Shown here: positions 6,005 to 13,372 of the stretch, piece by piece
Layout: each line of letters begins with the position of its first letter
How positions within the stretch are numbered: the stretch's first letter is position 1
Origin: Methanosarcinales archaeon
GTDB taxonomy: Archaea; Halobacteriota; Syntropharchaeia; Alkanophagales; Methanospirareceae
Assembly: GCA_025464585.1 (NCBI GenBank)
Contig: JAODGL010000129.1
Coordinates: 1-16,857 of the forward strand
Length of the DNA: 16,857 bases
Direction: 5' to 3'
The notes under the pieces: generated by a model
Database searches by the model: none
The model's input: the letters and a program-made list of their open reading frames with translations, nothing else
Told to the model about the DNA's origin: nothing
Translations under genes and position numbers: made by a program

Positions 6005-7204
6005 ATGAGTGAAGAGTTAAAAGGCTTCTTGACAATAGATGATTTTGACGTAGAAGGAAAGACAGTGCTCTTCCGGGCAGATATAAACTCGGTTGTTATA
6101 GATGGAAAGGTACAAATGAAGGAGCGGATAGAGGAGAATGCAAAGACTATACGAGAGCTTTCGGAGAAGAGAGCAAAAGTGGTTATTCTCGCTCATCAGG
6201 GTCGTGCAGGTAGATACGACTTCCTCCCTCTGGACCAGCACGCGCAATTGCTCAGGGATTTCATGGATTTGCGATATGTCGAGGACATTATAGGACCTGT
6301 TGCAAGGGAGGCGATAAAAAATCTGTCACCGGGAGAAGTTCTATTACTTGACAATGTAAGGATGCTTGCGGAAGAAACGCTGGACAAAACACCGGAAGAG
6401 CATGCGAAATCAATTTTCGTAACAAGACTTGCTCCTCTCGCGGATATTTACATAAACGATGCATTCTCAGTAGCCCACAGGTCGCATGCGTCAGTAGTTG
6501 GCTTTCCGAAGGTATTGGATGCAGGAATAGGAAGGTTAATGGAGCGTGAGTTGAAAGCACTGGAAAGAGCCGTTAATGACATAAAAAGACCCTGTATTTA
6601 CGTGCTTGGCGGTGCAAAACCCGAGGAGGTGTTTGACATAATGGAGTTTGCGTTAGAGCGGGGAGTGGATAGCATACTCACAACGGGAGTTATAGGCAGC
6701 TTCTTTTTATATGCCAAAGGTGTCATTCCACTGAAAGTGGATAACCAGCTTTTTGAGCATGTGGGTAGAGCCAAGCGAATAGCGAATCGAGGCGGCAGGC
6801 GAATAAAATATCCTTGGGACGTTGCGATTGAAGTGGATGGTAAGCGAAAGGAGATACCGCTTGATGAAGTACGAGCAAACCAGCCGATATACGATATAGG
6901 AGAGAAAACATGTGAGAAATACGGTGAGATCATAAAAAATGCGCGGACGGTGATAATGAAAGGACCCGCGGGAGCATTCGAGAAGGAAGGATTTGCAAAG
7001 GGAACAAAGGAGATTTTTAAAGCGATTGCAGATTCTGATGCGTTTTCGCTGCTCGGTGGTGGGCATACATCGGCGGCGATAAGCGAAGTGGGAATGGATA
7101 AAAAAGAGATGGATAATGTTCATGTTAGCCTTGCAGGCGGTGCGTTCCTGAGGTATCTCTTAGAGAAGCCCTTGCCAGGGATAGAAGTATTGAGAAAACG
7201 GTAA
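6005..7204 (+). CDS. pgk: Phosphoglycerate kinase (archaeal type)
   Basis: PGK transfers phosphate between 1,3-bisphosphoglycerate and ADP, the step next to GAPDH. Motifs in order are VLFRADINS (substrate loop), LAHQGRAGR, LLLDNVRMLAEE, YINDAFSVAHRSHASVVGFP, CIYVLGGAKPEEVFDIM (nucleotide-binding Lys), a KGPAGAFE loop, and the C-terminal phosphate-binding LLGGGHTSAAISE. The 399-residue length and the late VSLAGGAFLRYLL block are typical of archaeal PGK. Nothing is missing. It is co-directional with gap and the spacer has no terminator. After the stop comes a relic-filled spacer and then mutS on the same strand with its own TATA box. Confidence 0.95.
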   Translation: MSEELKGFLTIDDFDVEGKTVLFRADINSVVIDGKVQMKERIEENAKTIRELSEKRAKVVILAHQGRAGRYDFLPLDQHAQLLRDFMDLRYVEDIIGPVAREAIKNLSPGEVLLLDNVRMLAEETLDKTPEEHAKSIFVTRLAPLADIYINDAFSVAHRSHASVVGFPKVLDAGIGRLMERELKALERAVNDIKRPCIYVLGGAKPEEVFDIMEFALERGVDSILTTGVIGSFFLYAKGVIPLKVDNQLFEHVGRAKRIANRGGRRIKYPWDVAIEVDGKRKEIPLDEVRANQPIYDIGEKTCEKYGEIIKNARTVIMKGPAGAFEKEGFAKGTKEIFKAIADSDAFSLLGGGHTSAAISEVGMDKKEMDNVHVSLAGGAFLRYLLEKPLPGIEVLRKR

Positions 7205-7227
7205 TTGCCATCAGAACATCCACGAGG

Positions 7228-7300
7228 AAACCCGAACCCGCTTATGTTCACATAATCCGCTGTTACCTCAAACACATGGTCATCCGGATTCTGTACATCT
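7228..7300 (-). pseudogene. Fragment of a beta-helix (NosD/PbH1-like) surface protein
   Basis: On the minus strand a short frame reads NPDDHVFEVTADYVNISGF. This type of segment (DHVFEVTADYVNISGFTV) is common in large secreted parallel-beta-helix proteins of methanogens and ANME archaea, where it occurs once at the start of the helix. Here it is isolated: no signal peptide, no further PbH1 repeats, and the frame runs into the antisense of pgk. I read it as a relic of a deleted or displaced gene. The adjacent tRNA half is on the same strand. Confidence 0.45.
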
Positions 7301-7362
7301 TGATTGCATCCATGAAATAAATTCGTATCTCGTTTCTCCATAGTCTATTTCTCTTACTATTC

Positions 7363-7404
7363 GCTTAGAAGGCAGGTGCTTTATCCAAGCTAAGCCACGA
7401 GCCC
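7363..7404 (-). tRNA. 5' half of tRNA-Arg(UCU); 3' half not present
   Basis: Read on the minus strand from 7404, the sequence gives a 7-base acceptor strand GGGCTCG, TG, a complete D-arm (GCTT...AAGC around AGCTTGGATA), then CCTGC, the loop CTTCTAA with anticodon TCT, and GC. A full tRNA would continue AGG to close the anticodon stem, but the match stops at position 40 and the next bases are GAATAG. I looked through the following 160 bases for the pairing GCAGG, a T-arm GGTTCGAATCC and a closing acceptor strand and found none. It may be an integration or deletion scar, an intron-split gene with a distant exon, or a trans-spliced split-tRNA half. Confidence 0.6.
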
Positions 7405-7422
7405 TTTTTTTCCCATTACATA

Positions 7423-7434
7423 CATATTTTATAG
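7423..7434 (-). promoter_or_regulatory. TATA box for the tRNA half
   Basis: The minus strand reads CTATAAAATATG, centred about 25 bases upstream of the tRNA 5' end at 7404. That is the correct archaeal spacing, so the half gene still appears to have a working promoter. Confidence 0.5.
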
Positions 7435-7444
7435 TGGTGGTCAC

Positions 7445-7454
7445 TTATAAAATT
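7445..7454 (+). promoter_or_regulatory. TATA box of mutS
   Basis: TTATAAAATT lies about 26 bases before a predicted start of transcription near 7476, leaving a leader of about 25 bases that contains the mutS ribosome site GAGAGGG (7488-7494). It is back-to-back with the tRNA-half TATA box, which is 10 bases away on the other strand. Confidence 0.5.
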
Positions 7455-7500
7455 AGATATAACTTGAGTTCAGCTATGTGTAATATAGAGAGGGATGACA

Positions 7501-10092
7501 ATGCCCGAAACAACGCCGATGATGCAGCAATACTACAAAATAAAAGAGAAACACCGCGATGCCATCCTACTTTTTCGTGTCGGCGACTTCTATGAAACCT
7601 TTGGTGAAGATGCAAAAATAGCAGCCAGGGAGCTGAACATTGCTTTAACCGCTACTGGCAGGGGTAAAGGAGCAGCTAAGAGAATCCCGATGGCTGGCGT
7701 CCCTTTCCATGCTGTCACGCCCTATATAAGACAGTTGATCACGAAAGGCTACAAAGTGGCTATATGCGAACAGATATGGGATAAAGCGCGGAAAGATGTA
7801 GAATCGAGAGAGGTCGTGAGGCTGATTACGCCCGGTACCGTTATTGATGACTCCTTCTTAGAGGAGCGAATCAGCAATTATCTGATGTGTGTGAACCAGA
7901 TGGATAACAGGGTGGGTATTGCAATCGTTGACGTTTCTACCGGCGAGTTTTTATTATCTGAATTAGAGGACGATGTATTGCATTCTCCACTGCTGAACGA
8001 GATAGACAGGGTGAAGCCGGCGGAGATAATTCTACCTGATTCACTTGAACTCGGATTTGAGCTGGATACCGGTACCATTTCACGATATGACGATTACTAT
8101 TTTGATTATAAAAATGCATACACCACGTTGATAAACCATTTTGGAGTGATCTCGCTTGATGGTTTTGGATGCAGTGAGCTTAAAGCGGGGATAACGGCAG
8201 CAGGAGCTGTGATTTCCTATCTACGTGATACGCAAAAAAAGGTGCTGTCGCACATAAAACCGCCTAAGACTTTCTTCGTCTCCGATTATATGGTATTGGA
8301 CAGTGTTACCACTCGAAACCTGGAAATATTTAATAACATCCGGGATGGAACACAACGTGGTACGCTTGTTAGCGTGTTGGACAAAACACTTACAGGGATG
8401 GGTTCGAGACTTCTGAAAAAGAATTTACGGTTCCCTTTGCTCGACACAGGGGAGATAAAAAGAAGGGAGAGAGTGGTAAATGAGTTTTATGAGGACATAC
8501 TGCTGAGGGAATCATTGAAGGACGTCTTCAGGGAAGTGTATGACATCGAGCGGATAATAAGCAGGATATCGTTTGGAAATACAAATGGAAAGGATCTGGT
8601 CTTGCTTAAGCGGTCTCTACGGCAAATAGATGATTTGCTTGGTTTGTTGAAGAAATGCCGTGCAGAAAAGATACGAAGCATTGTGAAAACATTACGGTCT
8701 AAGGACTTCTCAAATGTGGTGGATTTGATAGAGCGTGGTATAATAGAGGAGCCTCCGGCGACAATAAAGGAAGGGGGGCTGATAAAAGAGGGATTTAATG
8801 CAGAGCTGGACGAATTGAGAAGAATAAAACACGAAGGGAGAAGATGGTTAGCGGAATTTGAAGAGCATGAGAAAGCCCGTACCGGGATTAAATCGCTTAA
8901 GGTGGGTTATAACAAGGTTTTTGGGTATTACATCGAAGTGCGGAAATCGTGGGTAGGGAAGGTGCCCGAGACGTACATCAGAAAACAGACGCTTACAGAG
9001 GCGGAGCGGTATGTGACGGAGGAATTAAAGGATTACGAAGCGAAAGCGTTGAGTGCAGAGGAAAGGATAAAGGAACTGGAATACGAGTTGTTCGAGCAAA
9101 TACGGAAAGCAGTGGGAAAAAGTGCAAAAGATATTCAAGAAGCTGCAAATTCGGTTGCCGAACTCGATATGCTCCTGTCTTTTGCAGAAGTTGCTTCGGA
9201 GAATGGGTATTGCTGCCCGGAAGTGGATGCAGGTGATGAGATTGTGATACGGGAAGGCAGGCATCCAGTGGTGGAAAAAGAAGTAAAGGAAGGATTCGTG
9301 CCGAATGACGTTCATCTGGACACTAATAACCGTTTGATGGTCATCACAGGACCTAACATGAGTGGGAAATCAACTTTCATGCGCCAGACGGCTTTAATCG
9401 TGCTGATGTCACAACTTGGCTCCTTTGTGCCTGCACGAGAAGCGAAAATAGGCGTTGTGGATCGGATTTTCACCCGCGTGGGCGCTTATGACGACCTTTC
9501 TATGGGTCAGAGCTCGTTCATGGTGGAGATGAGCGAGACTGCAAACATCTTGAATAATGCGACAGAACGAAGCCTGATAATTCTCGATGAAATCGGGCGT
9601 GGGACGAGCACATTAGACGGTGTCAGTATAGCATGGTCTGTGGCTGAATACGTTAATACGAGGCTAAAAGCGAAGACGATGTTCGCAACGCATTTCTATG
9701 AGCTAACAGAACTTGCTGATGCACTTGATAACACAAATTGCTACAATGTCTCAATAAAAGAAGCTGGTGATGAGATATTTTTCGTACGGAAGGTTGTGGA
9801 AGGCAGAGGTTCAAAAAGTTATGGGATTCAGGTTGCTAAACTCGCTGGACTGCCTGAGGAGGTGATAGAATCAGCAAAAAGCGTTTTACGGCGGATGGAG
9901 AATGAGGTAGAGAAGGAGGGATTGAAGAGGAAAGCAGAAGGAGAAGGAGAAGGAGAAGGAGAAGGAGAGAAGAAGGAATATGTGGTGCAAACGCATCCTG
10001 TGATTGAAGAGTTGAAGTCAATAAATCTGGAGCAGATTTCTCCCATCGAGGCGTTGAATAAGTTATATGAAATGAAGGAGAAGTGCCAATGA
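7501..10092 (+). CDS. mutS: DNA mismatch repair protein MutS (MutS1)
   Basis: MutS binds mismatches and small loops and switches on repair through ATP. The mismatch-reading FxE motif is in GDFYETF at residues 28-34. The connector, lever and clamp regions follow, then the ABC-type ATPase with Walker A TGPNMSGKST (about 616-625), FMVEMSETANIL, Walker B/signature LIILDEIGRGTSTLDG (about 693-708) and the ATHFYEL switch, then a helix-turn-helix dimer region. This is a complete 863-residue MutS1, found in bacteria and only some archaea. An ATG at 7495 touches the ribosome site GAGAGGG, so the ATG at 7501, six bases away, is the better start. Near the C-terminus a (Glu-Gly)5 run (residues 813-822) comes from a hexamer repeat. 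No mutL is in the window. Confidence 0.95.
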   Translation: MPETTPMMQQYYKIKEKHRDAILLFRVGDFYETFGEDAKIAARELNIALTATGRGKGAAKRIPMAGVPFHAVTPYIRQLITKGYKVAICEQIWDKARKDVESREVVRLITPGTVIDDSFLEERISNYLMCVNQMDNRVGIAIVDVSTGEFLLSELEDDVLHSPLLNEIDRVKPAEIILPDSLELGFELDTGTISRYDDYYFDYKNAYTTLINHFGVISLDGFGCSELKAGITAAGAVISYLRDTQKKVLSHIKPPKTFFVSDYMVLDSVTTRNLEIFNNIRDGTQRGTLVSVLDKTLTGMGSRLLKKNLRFPLLDTGEIKRRERVVNEFYEDILLRESLKDVFREVYDIERIISRISFGNTNGKDLVLLKRSLRQIDDLLGLLKKCRAEKIRSIVKTLRSKDFSNVVDLIERGIIEEPPATIKEGGLIKEGFNAELDELRRIKHEGRRWLAEFEEHEKARTGIKSLKVGYNKVFGYYIEVRKSWVGKVPETYIRKQTLTEAERYVTEELKDYEAKALSAEERIKELEYELFEQIRKAVGKSAKDIQEAANSVAELDMLLSFAEVASENGYCCPEVDAGDEIVIREGRHPVVEKEVKEGFVPNDVHLDTNNRLMVITGPNMSGKSTFMRQTALIVLMSQLGSFVPAREAKIGVVDRIFTRVGAYDDLSMGQSSFMVEMSETANILNNATERSLIILDEIGRGTSTLDGVSIAWSVAEYVNTRLKAKTMFATHFYELTELADALDNTNCYNVSIKEAGDEIFFVRKVVEGRGSKSYGIQVAKLAGLPEEVIESAKSVLRRMENEVEKEGLKRKAEGEGEGEGEGEKKEYVVQTHPVIEELKSINLEQISPIEALNKLYEMKEKCQ
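9937..9966 (+). repeat. GAAGGA hexamer repeat, five copies
   Basis: Five perfect tandem copies of GAAGGA inside mutS encode Glu-Gly repeats in the linker before the last C-terminal helices. Because the unit is six bases, gain or loss of copies keeps the frame. Confidence 0.9.
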
Positions 10093-10240
10093 GGGGCTTT
10101 TAAAAAAAAGCACGAGGGAAGAGCTGAAAGCGAGATTTGAAAATTTTGTAGAAGATATGCGTGCCTCTGGAAGGAATCTATCGGCACCGAAACTCAAAGC
10201 TCAAAAGAAGAGATTTTGGACATTCGACCTGGCGTCATGA
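10089..10240 (+). pseudogene. Small ORF overlapping mutS stop, frameshifted
   Basis: An ATG at 10089 overlaps the mutS stop as ATGA but reads only MRGF before TAA. One frame over, immediately after the T4A8 run at 10099-10110, an open frame reads KKSTREELKARFENFVEDMR, then a basic stretch ending KKRFWTFDLAS and a stop at 10240. Adding one base to the T or A run would join the two into a 50-residue protein with a charged helix and a basic tail. It could be a recent frameshift, a base-calling error in the homopolymer, or recoding. I do not recognise the family. Confidence 0.4.
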
Positions 10241-10277
10241 AGATAAAAGCGAATTCCAAAGACCCCCAGAGCTTGGG

Positions 10278-11165
10278 TTATATCATCCCCAACCCTTCCA
10301 GCACCTTCCTCAACTTCTCTTCGTTCTCTTTACTCAATGCACCTAACGGAAGCCGGACATGACCCGCAGGCAGCCCCATCATCTCCGCCGCGCACTTCAC
10401 CGGTATCGGATTTGTCTCCAGAAACATCGCCTCGAAGAGCGAAAATAGCCTGATATTAATCTCTTTCGCCTTCTCCATATCACCTTTCAACATCGTAGCT
10501 ACCATCTCGCTCATCTCTCGCGGCGCGATATTCGCCGCTACTGAGATCACACCCTTACCGCCAAGACTCATTATCGGCAGCGTGAGGAAATCATCACCCG
10601 CGACCACCGTGAAGTCCAGACCCTGTTCCGTCACCGACCTTATAATCGCTCCTATCTGCTTCAAATCACCGGAAGCCTCCTTTACACCTTTTATATTAGT
10701 AATCTCCGAGGCGAGCGCCACCATCGTTTCTGCATTCACATTCTGGCCCGTTCTCGAAGGTATGTTATATAAAATCAGAGGTATATCCACGGAATCACCA
10801 ATTATCTTGAAATGCTCCTTCAACCCTTTTACATTAGGTTTATTATAATATGGCGTAATCAACAGGCAGGCGTCAGCACCTGCATCCGCTGCATGCTTTG
10901 TGAATTCAACCGCCTCCTTCGTGTTATTTGACCCCGTGCCTGCGATTACCGGCACTTTTGAGCAGTCCACCACCACGTCTATCACGCGCTTATGCTCTTC
11001 ATGCGAAAGCGTTGCAGATTCGCCAGTCGTGCCGCAAGGGACTATCCCTGCTACACCACCCTCTATCACGTATTCTACAAGCCTCCTCAAACCTTCTTTA
11101 TCTATTTCGTCATCCGCTGTAAACGGCGTTATAAGCGCCGGATACACTCCTTCTATCTTCAACAT
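10278..11165 (-). CDS. dapA: 4-hydroxy-tetrahydrodipicolinate synthase
   Basis: DapA condenses pyruvate with aspartate semialdehyde at the entry to lysine/diaminopimelate synthesis. The 295-residue TIM-barrel shows PALITPF, the substrate loop CGTTGES at 44-50, GTGSNNTKEAVEFT, PYYNKP, the catalytic LYNIPSRTG (Tyr133) and the Schiff-base lysine in IKGVKEASGD (Lys162), then VVAGDDFLTLP. All key residues are present and the length is normal. Its start is one base after the stop of the S17e gene, so it is translated from the same mRNA as the ribosomal proteins. A KDG or N-acetylneuraminate aldolase of the same fold is possible, but the motif set is that of DapA. Confidence 0.93.
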   Translation of the reverse strand: MLKIEGVYPALITPFTADDEIDKEGLRRLVEYVIEGGVAGIVPCGTTGESATLSHEEHKRVIDVVVDCSKVPVIAGTGSNNTKEAVEFTKHAADAGADACLLITPYYNKPNVKGLKEHFKIIGDSVDIPLILYNIPSRTGQNVNAETMVALASEITNIKGVKEASGDLKQIGAIIRSVTEQGLDFTVVAGDDFLTLPIMSLGGKGVISVAANIAPREMSEMVATMLKGDMEKAKEINIRLFSLFEAMFLETNPIPVKCAAEMMGLPAGHVRLPLGALSKENEEKLRKVLEGLGMI

Positions 11166-11166
11166 T

Positions 11167-11355
11167 TCAACTTACTCCCCCTTTCTTTTTATGTGTTATA
11201 TATCCTGCAATTCGGTTTCTTATCCCTTTGCTTTCTATATTGGTATACTCCTCTACTATTTTCTTATTTACGTCAAAGTCATCAGTGAATTCGTTTACTT
11301 CCTTCAATAACTGTTTCGCCAGCTTCTTTATATATGTCGGTTTAACCGTGCCCAC
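11167..11355 (-). CDS. rps17e: 30S ribosomal protein S17e
   Basis: This 62-residue protein of the small subunit is present in archaea and eukaryotes but not bacteria. The family pattern is clear: MGTVKPTYIKKLAKQLL, FTDDFDVNKKIVEEYTNI, then SKGIRNRIAGYITHKKK. The start is GTG at 11355 with GAGGGTG upstream. It lies between the small membrane protein (2-base gap) and dapA (1-base gap), all on the minus strand, which indicates one transcript. Confidence 0.92.
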   Translation of the reverse strand: MGTVKPTYIKKLAKQLLKEVNEFTDDFDVNKKIVEEYTNIESKGIRNRIAGYITHKKKGGVS

Positions 11356-11357
11356 TG

Positions 11358-11561
11358 CTAATCACCCTCTGTACTTTCTTCTTCTCCCTTCTCTCTTACG
11401 TCACTTATGCCTATCATTAGAAACACTGCTCCCACCAGTAGCACAACTATGCCAATCACTCCTTGTATAACATCCAACACTTGCTCCTTAAATACCCATA
11501 TTCCTGCTATGCCCAAAGCTGCTAATGCGATTCCCAACAATATCTCTCCATATTCCTTCAT
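11358..11561 (-). CDS. Small two-helix membrane protein (67 aa)
   Basis: Two hydrophobic spans are visible at about residues 7-24 (ILLGIALAALGIAGIWVF) and 32-52 (VIQGVIGIVVLLVGAVFLMI). They are joined by a short polar loop (KEQVLD) and followed by an acidic tail rich in Glu. No catalytic motif is present and I do not recognise the family. It lies 2 bases upstream of the S17e gene and 19 bases downstream of S15, so it is co-transcribed with ribosomal proteins. A hairpin-type membrane anchor is the most that can be inferred. Confidence 0.75.
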   Translation of the reverse strand: MKEYGEILLGIALAALGIAGIWVFKEQVLDVIQGVIGIVVLLVGAVFLMIGISDVREKGEEESTEGD

Positions 11562-11580
11562 CTTCTTATCACCCCCCTCT

Positions 11581-12051
11581 TTACCCCCTCATAATGAATT
11601 CGGCAGTCTCTGGCTTGTATCTCCATTCCGCTGGTAAGACCTTCTCCCTGCTGTAATACTTCGCAAGCCTTCTTATCTTTGATTCGGTTAATTGCAGCGC
11701 TCTTTTTGTATGGACATCCTTTTTGTTCGCTTCGAGGTGCTTTCTTATCTTCAATGCTTTTCGCATCAAATTCTGGAGGTCTTCCGGTATCTCCTCTGCA
11801 ATACCCTTCTCTTTTAATATGCTTGTTATCTTCTTCCCTGTGACCAACGCAACACTCGGCACGCCCTGGCTATCCCTCAGCGCCATCCCTATCTCGCTTG
11901 TCGAATGTCCCCTCTCGTACAACTCAACTACTTTCTTCTCCACTTCTTTCGCTGTCAATTCTCTCCATTCAGGTGCTGTTTTCCTGATGCTGGAATTGAG
12001 GGGTCTCTTAGAACCTGATTTCCCTCTCTTCCTTGCATACATCCGCGCCAT
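11581..12051 (-). CDS. rpsO: 30S ribosomal protein S15 (archaeal, S13e type)
   Basis: The 156-residue protein has the archaeal/eukaryal N-terminal extension (MARMYARKRGKSGSKRP, then PEWRELTAKEVEKKVVELYERG) before the core shared with bacterial S15 (IRKHLEANKKDVHTKRALQL, then ESKIRRLAKYYSREKVLPAEWRY). It binds 16S rRNA in the platform. It is complete. The geranylgeranyl reductase stop is 14 bases upstream of its start and the two-helix membrane protein follows. Confidence 0.95.
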   Translation of the reverse strand: MARMYARKRGKSGSKRPLNSSIRKTAPEWRELTAKEVEKKVVELYERGHSTSEIGMALRDSQGVPSVALVTGKKITSILKEKGIAEEIPEDLQNLMRKALKIRKHLEANKKDVHTKRALQLTESKIRRLAKYYSREKVLPAEWRYKPETAEFIMRG

Positions 12052-12065
12052 TTTATCTTTTTAAA

Positions 12066-13331
12066 TTACCTATTCTTTCGCTTTGTATATAAATATCTTA
12101 GGATGTTTCTCCCCATTAACTTGATGATGCCTGGATTTTTTAACAGTTCACGAAATAAGTATGAAGGATAGTCCATATCCCCACGATTTGTTATTAGCTG
12201 CATCATTTCGTATTTTGACAGTGCATGACACATTGTATTAAAGTCATTATCGCTGAGTGCACATCTTAATCTGTGAACCTTCAGTCCAAATGCTATCTCC
12301 TTCCCTATCTCCTTCCGGCAACCTTTTTCGTATTCCCACAGCACTTCCATATCCCCTTCCGAACATGCTTTTGCCGCTGTCTCACCCGCTATCTTGCCAC
12401 ACTTCATTCCGTAATACACACCGCCACCAGTGATTGGCTTGACCTGAGCCGCAGCATCTCCGACCAATAGTACTCCTGCGCCATTAACCATTTTTGCAAT
12501 TCTTTGCCTATGCCAAAAGCATGCACCTCCCGGAATGGGAATTGTCCCGGCAGTAAAATTTGATTGCTTGCCTTTGTATTTCTTTGCAATAATTGGGTGT
12601 CCGGATAAATTCGTTTTCAAAAATAGTAGTGGATTTGGATGCGGTGAAAACCTTTTGTCTATGCAGAGACCGATGCGAGCAGTGTCTTCGTCAATCGGGA
12701 TGACCCATGCGAAGAAGCCCGGTGCAGTGGTTTTGCCGACGAAAATCTCTGCAAAGGCTTCTTCTATTTCATAACCACCCTCTATTTGCACGCAGTTCAG
12801 GAAGTTTTTTGCGACATTTAGCCCTGCTGTTTTTGCTACTACGCTCCTCGCACCATCTGCGCCTATGACTACTTTTGCTTTTATCTCCTTCTCTCCCTTT
12901 ACATCTGCGCCGGTAGTAGCAGCCATTAATGTCAGCTTTGACCCCTCTCTCTTTCTCTTTACACTCTTTACTTTGCTCTTCAAAATTATGTCTGCGCCTT
13001 CATTCAGCGCCGCTTCCGCCAATTCCTTATCAAAAATATCTCTTTTTATGGCAAAAGCTCTCTTATCCGGAGATGGCGATTCTATCTTTAGTTCATACGA
13101 ATGTGAATGAATAATAGCTCCCCTCAACTCGCAGTTTATGAATGAGCTATTGTTTTTTATCTCGCTCTCTTCTATCGCTCTTTTACTTATTAACCCCGCG
13201 CATTGAACTGGCTCGCCTATCTCTGCATCCTCCTCGAGGATCAGCGTAGAAGCACCTTCCTTTGCCGCATATTTCGCCGCCATGCACCCCGCTGGACCAC
13301 CTCCTACCACGACGACATCATATTCAAGCAT
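12066..13331 (-). CDS. Geranylgeranyl reductase family flavoprotein
   Basis: This FAD enzyme is of the family that saturates geranylgeranyl chains of archaeal membrane lipids (digeranylgeranylglycerophospholipid reductase). It shows the dinucleotide fold VVVVGGGPAGCMAAKYAAKE, the EPVQCAGLIS block that follows the FAD site, KAKVVIGADGARS (second FAD contact), and VLLVGDAAAQVKPITGGGVY (third FAD contact). The start is set at the ATG at 13331, which leaves MLEYDVVVVGGG; a TTG four codons upstream is less likely. A TATA-like TATAAAAG lies about 20 bases before it. Paralogues of this family are common, so the exact lipid or quinone substrate is unproven. It is first in the minus-strand cluster. 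Confidence 0.88.
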   Translation of the reverse strand: MLEYDVVVVGGGPAGCMAAKYAAKEGASTLILEEDAEIGEPVQCAGLISKRAIEESEIKNNSSFINCELRGAIIHSHSYELKIESPSPDKRAFAIKRDIFDKELAEAALNEGADIILKSKVKSVKRKREGSKLTLMAATTGADVKGEKEIKAKVVIGADGARSVVAKTAGLNVAKNFLNCVQIEGGYEIEEAFAEIFVGKTTAPGFFAWVIPIDEDTARIGLCIDKRFSPHPNPLLFLKTNLSGHPIIAKKYKGKQSNFTAGTIPIPGGACFWHRQRIAKMVNGAGVLLVGDAAAQVKPITGGGVYYGMKCGKIAGETAAKACSEGDMEVLWEYEKGCRKEIGKEIAFGLKVHRLRCALSDNDFNTMCHALSKYEMMQLITNRGDMDYPSYLFRELLKNPGIIKLMGRNILRYLYTKRKNR

Positions 13332-13345
13332 AAAACATAACAAAT

Positions 13346-13357
13346 TCTTTTATATTT
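13346..13357. promoter_or_regulatory. Shared divergent TATA region
   Basis: CTTTTATATTTG reads as a TATA-like box on both strands (TTTATATT on plus, CAAATATAAAAG on minus). It lies 20-30 bases from the starts of the L24 gene and the geranylgeranyl reductase gene. The two promoters therefore overlap and may compete. Confidence 0.45.
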
Positions 13358-13372
13358 GAATAGTTTAAATGA

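Noticed and set aside
7225..7245. GGGTTCGGG on the minus strand as a tRNA T-arm completing the tRNA half
   Set aside because: The stem does not close, the loop lacks the conserved A, and no matching acceptor strand or GCAGG follows; the bases are explained by the beta-helix protein fragment.
10161..10346. 61-codon plus-strand ORF after mutS
   Set aside because: It runs into the antisense of dapA; the neighbouring frame with the KKSTREELKARF segment looks more like coding sequence.
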